Shown here: in pieces, positions 1 to 6,109 of the stretch
Numbering within the stretch: the stretch's first letter is position 1
How the letters are laid out: each line of letters begins with the position of its first letter
Origin: Candidatus Scatomorpha stercoravium
Lineage (GTDB): Bacteria > Bacillota > Clostridia > Oscillospirales > Oscillospiraceae
Reading direction: 5' to 3'
Assembly: GCA_018716005.1 (NCBI GenBank)
Contig: DVKN01000177.1
Span: 1-8,458, forward strand
Length of the DNA stretch: 8,458 nucleotides
Made by a program: the position numbers and the translations under genes
The notes under the pieces: generated by a model
Told to the model about the DNA's origin: nothing
The model's database searches: none
What the model saw: only the letters and a program-made list of their open reading frames with translations

Positions 1-416
1 CCGGCACCGAGATGTTCCACAAGACCCTCGAGTTCGCCGAGGCCGGCGACAACGTCGGCACCCTGCTCCGCGGCATCGCGAAGAAGGACGTCGAGCGCGG
101 CCAGGTTCTCGCCGCTCCGAAGAGCATCCACCCCCACACCAAGTTCAAGGGCCAGGTCTACGTCCTGAGCAAGGATGAGGGCGGCCGTCACACCCCGTTC
201 TTCAACAACTACCGTCCCCAGTTCTACTTCCGTACCACCGACGTGACCGGCGTCATCTCCCTGCCCGAGGGCGTTGAGATGTGCATGCCCGGCGACAACG
301 TCGATATGGACGTCGAGCTTATCACCCCGATCGCCATCGAGACCGGCCTCCGCTTCGCTATCCGCGAGGGCGGCCGTACCGTCGGCTCCGGCGTCGTTAT
401 TGCGATAAACGAGTAA
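1..416 (+). CDS. tuf: Elongation factor Tu, C-terminal part (5' end outside window)
   Basis: EF-Tu is the GTPase that carries aminoacyl-tRNA to the ribosome. The window enters domain II, and the reading frame starts at base 3 (Gly-Thr-Glu-Met-Phe-His-Lys). About 137 residues are visible, covering the end of domain II ([19 protein letters not shown]) and all of domain III ([28 protein letters not shown], the MPGDNV loop, and [16 protein letters not shown] near the C-terminus). These are near-invariant EF-Tu segments, so the call is secure. The gene ends with tandem in-frame stops, TAA TAA. Its isoleucine codons are mostly ATC (7 of 9), unlike the less expressed genes downstream, as expected for a highly expressed gene. 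The G domain is outside the window. A strong intrinsic terminator follows at 566-595. Confidence 0.98.
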   Translation, partial: GTEMFHKTLEFAEAGDNVGTLLRGIAKKDVERGQVLAAPKSIHPHTKFKGQVYVLSKDEGGRHTPFFNNYRPQFYFRTTDVTGVISLPEGVEMCMPGDNVDMDVELITPIAIETGLRFAIREGGRTVGSGVVIAINE

Positions 417-422
417 TAATCC

Positions 423-443
423 AGGGGGGAATTCTTCCCCCCT
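423..443. other. Perfect 9-bp stem hairpin just after tuf
   Basis: AGGGGGGAA (423-431) pairs with TTCCCCCCT (435-443) across a TTC loop. It starts 7 bases after the tuf stop. No T-run follows, so it does not look like a complete intrinsic terminator by itself; it may protect the tuf mRNA 3' end. Its left arm is also the left arm of the 12-bp inverted repeat that pairs with 618-629, so the two pairings exclude each other. Confidence 0.6.
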
Positions 444-496
444 AGATACGCGGCATAAATGCCGCGATACCCCCCTCGCCTCGCACGGCGAGGCGG

Positions 497-516
497 CCGC
501 GGACACGTGTCCGCGG
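497..516. repeat. Perfect 20-bp palindrome
   Basis: CCGCGGACAC followed by its exact reverse complement GTGTCCGCGG, centred between 506 and 507, with core CACGTG. In RNA this gives a stem of 8 bp or fewer with a tight loop; in duplex DNA it is a perfect two-fold site. It lies between hairpins 474-493 and 525-553. Flanking segments CGATACC (465-471) and GGTATCG (522-528) can pair and would enclose it together with the 474-493 hairpin. Confidence 0.6.
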
Positions 517-565
517 GTTAAGGTATCGGGCCGAGGCAAAGCCCCGTCCCGATGAATCAGGAACT

Positions 566-595
566 AAGGCCCGGTATTCCTACCGGGCCTTTTCT
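566..595 (+). terminator. Rho-independent terminator of tuf, probably acting in both directions
   Basis: AAGGCCCGGTA (566-576), loop TTCC (577-580), TACCGGGCCTT (581-591): a perfect 11-bp stem whose descending arm runs into TTTTCT. This is a textbook intrinsic terminator for transcription coming from tuf. Read from the minus strand, the same stem is followed by TTAGTT, a poorer T-tract, so it may also stop the DUF4830 gene, whose stop codon is 35 bp away on the other side. Confidence 0.9.
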
Positions 596-629
596 ATGAA
601 CGGCAGCCGGGGACTGGTTCCCCCCTGGA

Positions 630-1061
630 CTATTTTATGCCGTGCATGAAGCCGCCGAGCTTATTGCTGTGGATATCGCCGGCGACGGCTTTGCCTTTGT
701 AGGTGTAGAGCTGCGCTGTGACGTTCTCCTCGCCGTTCGGATAGCTCCGGAGCTCGTAGCTCCAGCTCTCTAGCTCCTTCCCGCAGTAGGGCTCGAGGTC
801 GAAGCCCTGCTCCTTCTGGAGCGCGTTGTACTGCGCTATGACGCCCGTCAGCTCGGCGGGCAGTATCACGGTCTTGCCGCTCTCCGTCGCCGGGTCGGCG
901 TCCCAGCCGAGGCTCCCGAGGTATTCGCAGCGCTCCTCCGCGCTCTCGAGCCCCTCGCCCTCGCCCTCGGAGCAGGCGAGCACGACGAAGGCGAGAATGA
1001 CGGCGAAGGCCAGTATTATGAAGACGGCCCCGCGCCGCGTCAGCTTTCCCTTACACTTCAC
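630..1061 (-). CDS. DUF4830-like small membrane-anchored or lipoprotein
   Basis: A short protein with a basic N-terminus (KCKGKLTRR), one hydrophobic stretch (about residues 12-30, FIILAFAVILAFVVLAC), then an acidic linker (SEGEGEG) and an extracytoplasmic domain of about 105 residues. Segments such as CEYLGSLGWDADP, VILPAELTGVIAQYNALQKEQGFDLEPYCGK, SYPNGEENVTAQLY and GDIHSNKLGGFMHG match what I recall of DUF4830, a family of unknown function in Clostridia. The cysteine ending the hydrophobic stretch sits in a VLAC context, so lipidation is possible; otherwise it is a single-pass anchor. I favour the GTG at 1061, because GGGAGG lies 7 nt upstream of it; the ATG two codons earlier (1067) has only about 1 nt of spacing. 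Total length is 143 aa (145 from the ATG). It is convergent with tuf and divergent from rsuA. Function unknown. Confidence 0.8.
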   Translation of the reverse strand: MKCKGKLTRRGAVFIILAFAVILAFVVLACSEGEGEGLESAEERCEYLGSLGWDADPATESGKTVILPAELTGVIAQYNALQKEQGFDLEPYCGKELESWSYELRSYPNGEENVTAQLYTYKGKAVAGDIHSNKLGGFMHGIK

Positions 1062-1071
1062 GGACATCCCT

Positions 1072-1095
1072 CCCGGGAGAATATATTCCCCCGGG
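1072..1095. promoter_or_regulatory. Inverted repeat in the divergent DUF4830/rsuA intergenic region
   Basis: The arms are CCCGGGA and CCCCGGG around a perfect 10-bp palindromic core GAATATATTC (1079-1088). Eleven of twelve base pairs match; the one mismatch is A1078/C1089. The core contains TATATT on both strands, which could serve as a -10 element for rsuA on the + strand, although I find no good -35 at the right distance. The left arm borders the ribosome-binding site of the minus-strand gene, so the dyad could act as an operator or as an mRNA hairpin. No known regulator motif is recognised. Confidence 0.45.
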
Positions 1096-1122
1096 GCCGC
1101 GCATATTCCAAGGAGGCGCAAA

Positions 1123-1842
1123 TTGACCAGAGCCGACAAGCTGCTCGCGAGGAGCGGGCTGTATACGCGTAGCGAGGCCCGCGGGCTCATCCGCGCCGGG
1201 CGCGTCACGATAGGCGGATGCACTGTCTCAAAGCCCGAGGACAAATTCCCCGACGGCGCCGCCGTGCTCGTGGACGGCTCGGAAGTGAACTGCGAGGAGT
1301 TCCGCTACTTCATGCTCTCGAAGCCCGCCGGCATACTCAGCGCCACGGACGACTCTCGCGCGCGGACCGTGCTCGACCTCTTCCCGCCGGAGCTGCGCCG
1401 CCTCGGCATCGCCCCGGTCGGCCGGCTGGATAAGGATACCACGGGCCTGCTGCTCCTCACGAACGACGGGGACTTCGCCCACCGTGTCATCTCGCCGAAG
1501 TCGGGCGTGGTGAAGCGCTATCTCGCCCGTACGGCCGTACAGACGGGCCCTGAGGACGCCGAAGCCTTCGCGGAGGGTCTGACCCTTGCCGACGGCACGC
1601 GCTGCCTGCCGGCGCGCCTGGAGCCTCTGGAGGGCTGCCGCTGCCTCGTGTACGTGCGGGAGGGCAAGTACCACCAGGTGAAGCGCATGCTCGCCGCCGT
1701 TGGGAAGCCCTGCCTGGAGCTGCGCCGCGAGAGCATAGGCGGCCTCGAGCTCGACCCCGCCCTCGGCGAGGGGGAGTGGCGGGAACTTCGTCAATTTGAA
1801 AGGTCCCTTGTTTTTAACTCATCGGTGTATATTGGAGGGTGA
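1123..1842 (+). CDS. rsuA: 16S rRNA pseudouridine synthase (RsuA type)
   Basis: RsuA-family enzymes convert a uridine to pseudouridine in rRNA (U516 of 16S rRNA for RsuA itself). Residues 1-50 form the S4 RNA-binding domain (RADKLLAR...TRSEARGLIRAGRVTIGG). The catalytic domain begins with RYFMLSKPAGILSAT (61-75) and carries GRLDKDTTGLLLLTNDGDF (100-118); D103 is the expected catalytic aspartate. KYHQVKRM (182-189) followed by ESIGGLELDPAL is the RsuA-type C-terminal signature, as opposed to REVRRM in RluB. The start is TTG at 1123, with AAGGAGG at 1110-1116 and a 6-nt spacer; upstream in-frame sequence runs into the antisense of the DUF4830 gene. Length is 239 aa, normal for the family, with a slightly extended, AT-richer tail (about 228-239). 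The exact target uridine is inferred. Confidence 0.93.
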   Translation: MTRADKLLARSGLYTRSEARGLIRAGRVTIGGCTVSKPEDKFPDGAAVLVDGSEVNCEEFRYFMLSKPAGILSATDDSRARTVLDLFPPELRRLGIAPVGRLDKDTTGLLLLTNDGDFAHRVISPKSGVVKRYLARTAVQTGPEDAEAFAEGLTLADGTRCLPARLEPLEGCRCLVYVREGKYHQVKRMLAAVGKPCLELRRESIGGLELDPALGEGEWRELRQFERSLVFNSSVYIGG

Positions 1843-1901
1843 GTTTTGTACCCTTTCCACAATGGAATTTAAAAAGTTCACAAATACTACACATTTCTCT
1901 A

Positions 1902-1930
1902 TTGAAATTTGCACAAATCTGTATTATGAT
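1902..1930 (+). promoter_or_regulatory. SigmaA-type promoter for the regulator-ftsEX cluster
   Basis: TTGAAA (1902-1907), a 17-bp spacer and TATGAT (1925-1930) give a near-consensus housekeeping promoter in a locally AT-rich stretch (about 1790-1970) that stands out from the GC-rich surroundings. The predicted start near 1937 leaves about 100 nt of leader before the ATG at 2040. It would drive the CdaR/PucR-like gene and perhaps the genes behind it. Confidence 0.65.
1907..1918. promoter_or_regulatory. Operator-like dyad in the promoter spacer
   Basis: ATTTG and CAAAT form a perfect 5-bp inverted repeat around a CA centre, lying between the -35 and -10 boxes. The 7-mer CACAAAT at its right side (1912-1918) is repeated directly at 1879-1885, 33 bp upstream, about three helical turns. 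This arrangement fits a repressor or autoregulator site, but no factor is identified. Confidence 0.35.
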
Positions 1931-1958
1931 GTGAGAAGCGGTTTGAAATCCTATTGTC

Positions 1959-1964
1959 TATAAT
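1959..1964 (+). promoter_or_regulatory. Possible second -10 element
   Basis: A perfect TATAAT preceded by TTGTC. No good -35 lies 16-18 bp upstream (that region reads AAGCGG), and the TTGAAA at 1943-1948 is only 10 bp away. If used, the transcript would start near 1971 and carry about 70 nt of leader. Weaker candidate than the promoter at 1902-1930. Confidence 0.3.
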
Positions 1965-2002
1965 CACTAAAGCCGTTCCAGGGAGGGGCGCGTGAGCTTT
2001 TT

Positions 2003-2014
2003 CGCGGGCCCGCG
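2003..2014. repeat. 12-bp GC palindrome upstream of the regulator's ribosome-binding site
   Basis: CGCGGGCCCGCG is a perfect palindrome ending 10 nt before the AGGGAGG ribosome-binding site (2025-2031). It may fold weakly in the leader or be a protein site; in such GC-rich DNA it may also be chance. Confidence 0.35.
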
Positions 2015-2039
2015 CGGAGAAAACAGGGAGGAAAAAAGA

Positions 2040-3134
2040 ATGTCTAGCAGGGTTTTTCAGAGCGTCATATTGCAGATGAAGGACGCCACGGACCGGTGCA
2101 TGGGCGTGGCCGACGAGCAGGGCTTTGTCATCGCTTGCAGCGAGCTCGCGTTGATAGGCTCCCACCTTGAGGATATGCTCCCCGCCATGGGCGAGGAGAG
2201 GGAACAAATCTTTGCCTCCGCCGTCAGGACGTACAAGCTGCTCGGCGCGATAGGCACGCGCTTCGACTACGCCGTCTTCGTCTCCGGCGACGACGCGGCC
2301 GCGCGCGGCATATGCATCCTCGCCGCCGTCGCGATGAGCGAGGCGCGCATCAACTACGAGGAGAAGCACAACAAGGCCACCTTCGTAAAGAACATCATCT
2401 CCGACAACATTCTCCCCGGCGACGTCTACGTGCGCGCCAAGGAGCTCCACTTCACCACCGACGTGCCCCGCGTCGTCTTCCTCATCCGCCAGGTTGAGCA
2501 CACGGACATCGCCACGCTCGAGGTGGTGCAGAATATGTTCCCCGACCGGCAGCGGGACTTCGTGCTGAGCGTCACGGAGACGGACATCGTCGTCATACGC
2601 GAGATAGCCGAGGAGCTCGCCCCGGAGGAGATAAACCAGCTCGCCGCCCAGATAGAGACGGCGATAAAGAGCGAGCTCGGCGTGAAGACGGTCATAGGCA
2701 TAGGCTCGACCGCCTATCACCTGCGCGAGCTGGCCGACCGCTATAAGGAGGCCCAGGTCGCCATAGAGGTCGGCAAGGTCTTCGACACCGAGAAGACCAT
2801 CATCAACTACGAAAACCTCGGCATAGGCCGCATCATCTACCAGCTCCCGACGACGCTGTGCGAGATGTTCCTCTCCGAGGTCTTCAAGAAGAACCCCATC
2901 GAGACCCTCGACGAGGACACCATCGAGACCATCAACAAGTTCTTCGAGAACAACCTCAACGTCTCGGAGACGAGCCGCAAGCTCTACGTGCACCGCAATA
3001 CGCTCGTGTACCGCCTCGAGAAGATAAAGAAGCTGACCGGCCTCGACCTGCGCGAGTTTGACCACGCCATCGTGTTCAAGGTCGCCATGATGGTCAAGAA
3101 ATACCTCGACAGCCAGAACAGCGCGAAATTCTAA
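2040..3134 (+). CDS. CdaR/PucR-family transcriptional regulator
   Basis: A DNA-binding regulator resembling the CdaR (sugar diacid regulator)/PucR family. The N-terminus (about 1-130) begins SSRVFQSVILQMKDATDRCMGVADEQGFVIACSE, resembling the putative diacid-recognition domain. A middle section (about 140-255) looks like the degenerate GGDEF-like domain of this family. The C-terminus (about 295-355, TINKFFENNLNVSETSRKLYVHRNTLVYRLEKIKKLTGLDL) is a clear PucR-type HTH. ATG at 2040 is chosen because AGGGAGG (2025-2031) sits 8 nt upstream and homologues begin at this point; an in-frame GTG at 1992 also has a GGGAGGGG before it but would add an unconserved tail. Length 364 aa. It lies 39 bp upstream of ftsE on the same strand, so co-transcription is likely. 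Ligand and targets are not evident; sugar diacids should not be assumed. Confidence 0.85.
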   Translation: MSSRVFQSVILQMKDATDRCMGVADEQGFVIACSELALIGSHLEDMLPAMGEEREQIFASAVRTYKLLGAIGTRFDYAVFVSGDDAAARGICILAAVAMSEARINYEEKHNKATFVKNIISDNILPGDVYVRAKELHFTTDVPRVVFLIRQVEHTDIATLEVVQNMFPDRQRDFVLSVTETDIVVIREIAEELAPEEINQLAAQIETAIKSELGVKTVIGIGSTAYHLRELADRYKEAQVAIEVGKVFDTEKTIINYENLGIGRIIYQLPTTLCEMFLSEVFKKNPIETLDEDTIETINKFFENNLNVSETSRKLYVHRNTLVYRLEKIKKLTGLDLREFDHAIVFKVAMMVKKYLDSQNSAKF

Positions 3135-3173
3135 AAGCTCTGGCCGCCGGGAAAAAACGGAGGAACAGTACCC

Positions 3174-3866
3174 ATGGTTCAGATGAACTCTGTCAGGATG
3201 GTCTATGACAGCAGCGGCACGGAGGCGCTTCACGGCGTGGACCTCGAAATCCACGACGGCGAATTCGTGTTCCTGGTCGGCCCCTCGGGCTCCGGCAAGA
3301 CCACCATCATAAAGCTGCTCACCGGCGAGGTCCACGCCGCGGCGGGCGAGATAACCGTCAACGGCTTCGACATGATGCGCATAAAGCGCCGCAAGCTGCC
3401 CTTCCTGCGCCGCACGCTCGGCGTCATATTCCAGGACTTCCGCCTCATAGACAAGATGACGGTGTACGACAACGTCGCCTTCGCGATGCGCGTCGTGGGC
3501 GCGCCGAACTCTGCCATACGCGAGCGCGTGCCCTACGTCCTCGAGCTCGTCGGCCTCAAGGGCCGCGAGAAGCGCTATCCGCAGGAGCTCTCCGGCGGCG
3601 AGCAGCAGCGCGTAGCCATCGCCCGCGCCCTGGTGAACTCCCCGCGCATGATAATAGCGGACGAGCCCACCGGCAACCTCGACCCCGTGCGCAGCCTCGA
3701 GCTCATGCTGCTCCTGGAGAAGATAAACGAGCTGGGGACGACCCTGCTGGTGGTCACGCACGAGAAGGAGCTCGTCAACGCCTTCTCCAAGCGCGTCGTG
3801 GCCATACAGGACGGCAGGATTATCTCCGACGGAATGGACGGGTATTTCAGCTATGAGATTGAATAG
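3174..3866 (+). CDS. ftsE: Cell division ABC transporter ATP-binding protein FtsE
   Basis: FtsE is the cytoplasmic ATPase of the FtsEX complex, which couples ATP hydrolysis to activation of extracytoplasmic peptidoglycan hydrolases. All ABC motifs are present: Walker [10 protein letters not shown] (36-44), Q-loop Q87 (FQDF), signature LSGGEQQ (139-145), Walker B IIADEP (160-165), D-loop NLD (168-170) and H-loop H196. Family marks include [18 protein letters not shown] and DEPTGNLDP. Length 230 aa is typical. ATG at 3174 is preceded by GGAGG at 3159-3163 with a 10-nt spacer; an in-frame ATG three codons later is too far from it. The 3' end overlaps ftsX by 14 bp, a sign of translational coupling. 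Confidence 0.97.
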   Translation: MVQMNSVRMVYDSSGTEALHGVDLEIHDGEFVFLVGPSGSGKTTIIKLLTGEVHAAAGEITVNGFDMMRIKRRKLPFLRRTLGVIFQDFRLIDKMTVYDNVAFAMRVVGAPNSAIRERVPYVLELVGLKGREKRYPQELSGGEQQRVAIARALVNSPRMIIADEPTGNLDPVRSLELMLLLEKINELGTTLLVVTHEKELVNAFSKRVVAIQDGRIISDGMDGYFSYEIE

Positions 3867-4737
3867 ACTCGGTTACCTCATAAAGTCCGGCTTCACCGGC
3901 ATATTCAGCCACGGGCTCATGAGCTTCGCCACGGTCACTATAACCATGGCCTGCCTCATAATCATGGGCTCCTTCGGGCTGCTGGTCGTAAACATAAACG
4001 AGCTCATCGCCGACCTCGAGCAGGAGAACGAGGTCGTGGCCTTCATCGACGAGAACCTCTCCGAGGAGGAGGCCCGGGCGATAGAGCCGCTCATAGAGGC
4101 CGTGCCCAACGTCGCGGGCGCCGACTTCGTCTCCCGCGAGGAGGCGATGGAGGACTTCCAGGAGGGCTACGACCCCGAGATGTTCGAGTACCTTGACCCG
4201 ACCGTCTTCCGCGACCGCTACATCATCCACCTCACCGACGTCGCCATGACGGCGGACACGCAGGAGGACATCGAGGCCGTGGACGGCGTCGCGAGGGTGC
4301 GCGCGCACCTGGAGTATGCGGAGATATTCGTGACCGTGAGGAACGTCGTCAGCATCGTCTCGCTCGCGCTCATAATCATCCTCATCGTGGTCAGCTTCTT
4401 CATCATGTCCAACACGATAAAGCTCGCGACCTTCACCCGCCGCGAGGAGATTGCGATAATGCGCATGGTGGGCGCGTCGAACGCCTTCATACGCTGCCCC
4501 TTCGTTATCGAGGGCCTTGTGCTCGGCATCGTGGGCGGCGCGCTGGCCTTCGGCATAGAGATAGGGCTCTACACGCTCCTGCTCAACCGCGTGGTGGGCG
4601 GCCTCGCCGCCGGGCTCTTCGGGCTGCTGCCCGTCTCGGCCGTGATGTGGCCCATGCTCGGCTGCTTCCTCGGCGTCGGCGTCGCCGTCGGCGCGGTGGG
4701 CGGCTCCAGCGCCATACGCAACTACCTCAAGGTTTGA
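3853..4737 (+). CDS. ftsX: Cell division membrane protein FtsX
   Basis: FtsX is the membrane subunit of FtsEX and relays FtsE ATPase activity to an extracellular hydrolase. The protein starts with a cytoplasmic segment [18 protein letters not shown], then TM1 (about 24-47), a large outer loop (about 48-163, acidic, the expected hydrolase-contact domain), TM2 (about 166-187), a cytoplasmic loop with FTRREEIAIMRMVGASNAFIR (194-214, the coupling segment typical of the family), TM3 (about 217-242) and TM4 (about 260-284). Length 294 aa is normal. The ATG lies inside the end of ftsE (14-bp overlap), with no strong ribosome-binding site of its own, so coupling to ftsE translation is likely. Isoleucine is encoded by ATA in 15 of 29 positions, high for such GC-rich DNA. 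Confidence 0.96.
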   Translation: MRLNRLGYLIKSGFTGIFSHGLMSFATVTITMACLIIMGSFGLLVVNINELIADLEQENEVVAFIDENLSEEEARAIEPLIEAVPNVAGADFVSREEAMEDFQEGYDPEMFEYLDPTVFRDRYIIHLTDVAMTADTQEDIEAVDGVARVRAHLEYAEIFVTVRNVVSIVSLALIIILIVVSFFIMSNTIKLATFTRREEIAIMRMVGASNAFIRCPFVIEGLVLGIVGGALAFGIEIGLYTLLLNRVVGGLAAGLFGLLPVSAVMWPMLGCFLGVGVAVGAVGGSSAIRNYLKV

Positions 4738-4756
4738 GTTTCCCCGGGAGATTACC

Positions 4757-6010
4757 ATGAAGAAAAAGACAGTATCCGTCATAGCGGTGGCGATGGCCTT
4801 CCTTCTGCTCACCTCGCTGCTGCTCTCAGTAATAGGCTCCATGGGCGCCCTCGCCAGCGGCCACGAGGCCGAGCTGGACGCCATAGAGCAGCAGAAGGAG
4901 GAGCTCCAGGCCCAGCGCGAGGAGATGCAGGCCGGCATAGACGAGCTCCTCGCCCAGCGCGACACGGTCCTCGAGAAGAAGGCCCTGCTCGACGAGCAGA
5001 ACCGGTACGCCGTCGAGGAGATGGAGCTCATAGACGAGCAGATAGAGGTCTACACCGGCCTCATCGAGGATAAGGCCGAAGAGCTCGCCGACGCCCAGGA
5101 GGCCGAGACGAGCCAGTACGAGCTCTATTGCAAGCGCGTGCGCGCCATGGAGGAGAACGGGAGCTACACCTACCTCGACATCCTCTTCAACTGCACGAGC
5201 CTCGGCGAGCTGCTCGGCGCCATGGACGACATCAGCGAGATAATGGACGCCGACCGCCGCCTCTACGAGAAGTACACCGCCGCCCGCGAGGAGACCGAGC
5301 GGGTCAAGGCCGAGTATGAGGACACCCTCGCCGACCTCGGCGACAAGCAGGACGAGCTCGAGGCCGAGAAGGCCCGGCTCGAGGCCGAGATAGAGGAGGC
5401 CACGGACCTCATAAACGACCTCGAGGCCGACATCGAGGCCGCCCAGGCCGAATACGCCGCCAACGAGGCAGCCGAGCAGGCCCTCAACGCCCAGATGGAC
5501 GCCATCGCGGCCCAGATAGCCGCCGAGGAGGAGGCCGCCCGCCAGGAGGCCGCCCAGAACGGCACGGACTACACCGGCCCCGGCTCCACCGCCACCGGCA
5601 GCTACACCTGGCCCTGCCCGAGCTGCACCTACATAACCAGCGGCTACGGCAACCGCATCCACCCGATATTCGGCACCGAGCGCTGGCACTCCGGCATAGA
5701 CATAGGCGCCGCCGCGGGCGCGACGGTCATAGCCGCCGACTCCGGCACGGTATCCGTTGCGACGTACTCCTCGAGCTACGGCAACTACGTCATGATTTAC
5801 CACTCGAACGGCACCTACACCCTCTACGCGCACATGAGCTCCATCGCCGTCACGGCGGGGCAGAGCGTGACGAAGGGCGACACGATAGGCTACGTCGGCT
5901 CCACCGGCTGGAGCACCGGCCCGCACCTGCACTTCGAGATACGCAACTCGGGCGGCACGATTGACCCGACGCAGTTCTTCTCCGGGCTCACCTACGCCCC
6001 GGACGCATAA
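4757..6010 (+). CDS. Exported M23 (LytM) peptidase with long coiled coil; probable FtsEX-activated murein hydrolase
   Basis: Signal peptide: KKK then a hydrophobic core (5-28), likely cut after ALA at 31-33. Residues about 36-265 are Glu/Ala/Gln-rich coiled coil in two blocks, interrupted near 120-165 by a less charged section (KRVRAMEENGSYTYLDILF), as in EnvC/PcsB-type FtsX partners. A linker (about 266-283) leads to the M23 domain (284-410). Metal ligands H311 and D315 (HSGID) and H392 (second His of HLH), plus catalytic H359 (YAH) and H390, are all present, so this should be an active glycyl/peptide-crosslink endopeptidase, unlike degenerate E. coli EnvC. The start has GGGAG at 4746-4750 with a 6-nt spacer. 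It begins 19 bp after ftsX, supporting a shared operon and function. Cysteines at 125, 146, 287 and 290 are unusual for an exported wall enzyme. Confidence 0.93.
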   Translation: MKKKTVSVIAVAMAFLLLTSLLLSVIGSMGALASGHEAELDAIEQQKEELQAQREEMQAGIDELLAQRDTVLEKKALLDEQNRYAVEEMELIDEQIEVYTGLIEDKAEELADAQEAETSQYELYCKRVRAMEENGSYTYLDILFNCTSLGELLGAMDDISEIMDADRRLYEKYTAAREETERVKAEYEDTLADLGDKQDELEAEKARLEAEIEEATDLINDLEADIEAAQAEYAANEAAEQALNAQMDAIAAQIAAEEEAARQEAAQNGTDYTGPGSTATGSYTWPCPSCTYITSGYGNRIHPIFGTERWHSGIDIGAAAGATVIAADSGTVSVATYSSSYGNYVMIYHSNGTYTLYAHMSSIAVTAGQSVTKGDTIGYVGSTGWSTGPHLHFEIRNSGGTIDPTQFFSGLTYAPDA

Positions 6011-6109
6011 AAACGTAAAATCGGAGAGGCGGGCGGCGCTCAGCTGCCCGCCGTGCAATGCGCCGGTCCCGAGGGGCCGACGCTTGCGCTGTTATTTAAG
6101 GAGGCGCGA
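6011..6109 (+). other. Spacer between M23 and S41 genes with two GC-rich hairpins
   Basis: Hairpin A: 6028-6037 pairs with 6043-6052 (10 bp including one G-T pair, loop GCTCA). Hairpin B: 6064-6069 pairs with 6074-6079 (6 bp including one G-T pair, loop CGAG). Neither is followed by a T-run, so neither is a standard intrinsic terminator, and no convincing promoter is seen. They may modulate mRNA processing or stability and set the relative expression of the two genes. Confidence 0.5.

Larger units (their letters stand above)
420..629. repeat. Hairpin-packed intergenic element bounded by a 12-bp perfect inverted repeat
   Basis: TCCAGGGGGGAA at 420-431 is exactly mirrored by TTCCCCCCTGGA at 618-629. 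The two arms nearly touch the stop codons of tuf (ends 416) and the minus-strand DUF4830 gene (stop at 630-632), so the element fills this convergent gap. Inside, read on the + strand, are hairpins at 423-443 (9-bp stem), 449-466 (8-bp), 474-493 (7-bp), 497-516 (perfect 20-bp palindrome), 525-553 (6-bp outer stem plus imperfect inner stem), 566-591 (11-bp terminator stem) and 609-623 (5-bp). No convincing ORF is seen. I see no target-site duplication outside the arms. It could be a short non-autonomous repeat (MITE/REP-like), a structured 3' UTR or small RNA, or a compound bidirectional terminator; the sequence alone does not decide. Confidence 0.6.

Noticed and set aside
420..629. Calling the inverted-repeat element a confirmed MITE
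   Set aside because: No target-site duplication is visible outside the arms and copy number cannot be judged from one window, so it is kept only as a candidate.
826..1122. N-terminal extension of rsuA to an upstream ATG
   Set aside because: The added part is antisense to the DUF4830 gene and has no homology to the family; TTG at 1123 has an ideal ribosome-binding site and matches the usual RsuA start.
1855..1867. Hairpin TTCCA-CAA-TGGAA after rsuA as a terminator
   Set aside because: Only 5 bp of mostly weak stem with three T after it; too poor to call.
1992..2039. GTG at 1992 as the start of the regulator
   Set aside because: It has a GGGAGGGG before it, but would add 16 residues not seen in the family; ATG at 2040 has its own AGGGAGG and fits the conserved N-terminus.
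1899..3761. Long minus-strand open frame opposite the regulator and ftsE
   Set aside because: Low-complexity His/Leu/Val/Glu-rich translation typical of antisense to GC-rich genes; no ribosome-binding site or recognisable domain, and it lies opposite two well-supported genes.
3847..6058. Long minus-strand open frames opposite ftsX and the M23 gene
   Set aside because: Repetitive Gly/Leu/Val/Ala/Glu composition mirrors the codons of the coiled coil and membrane protein on the + strand; no family resemblance.
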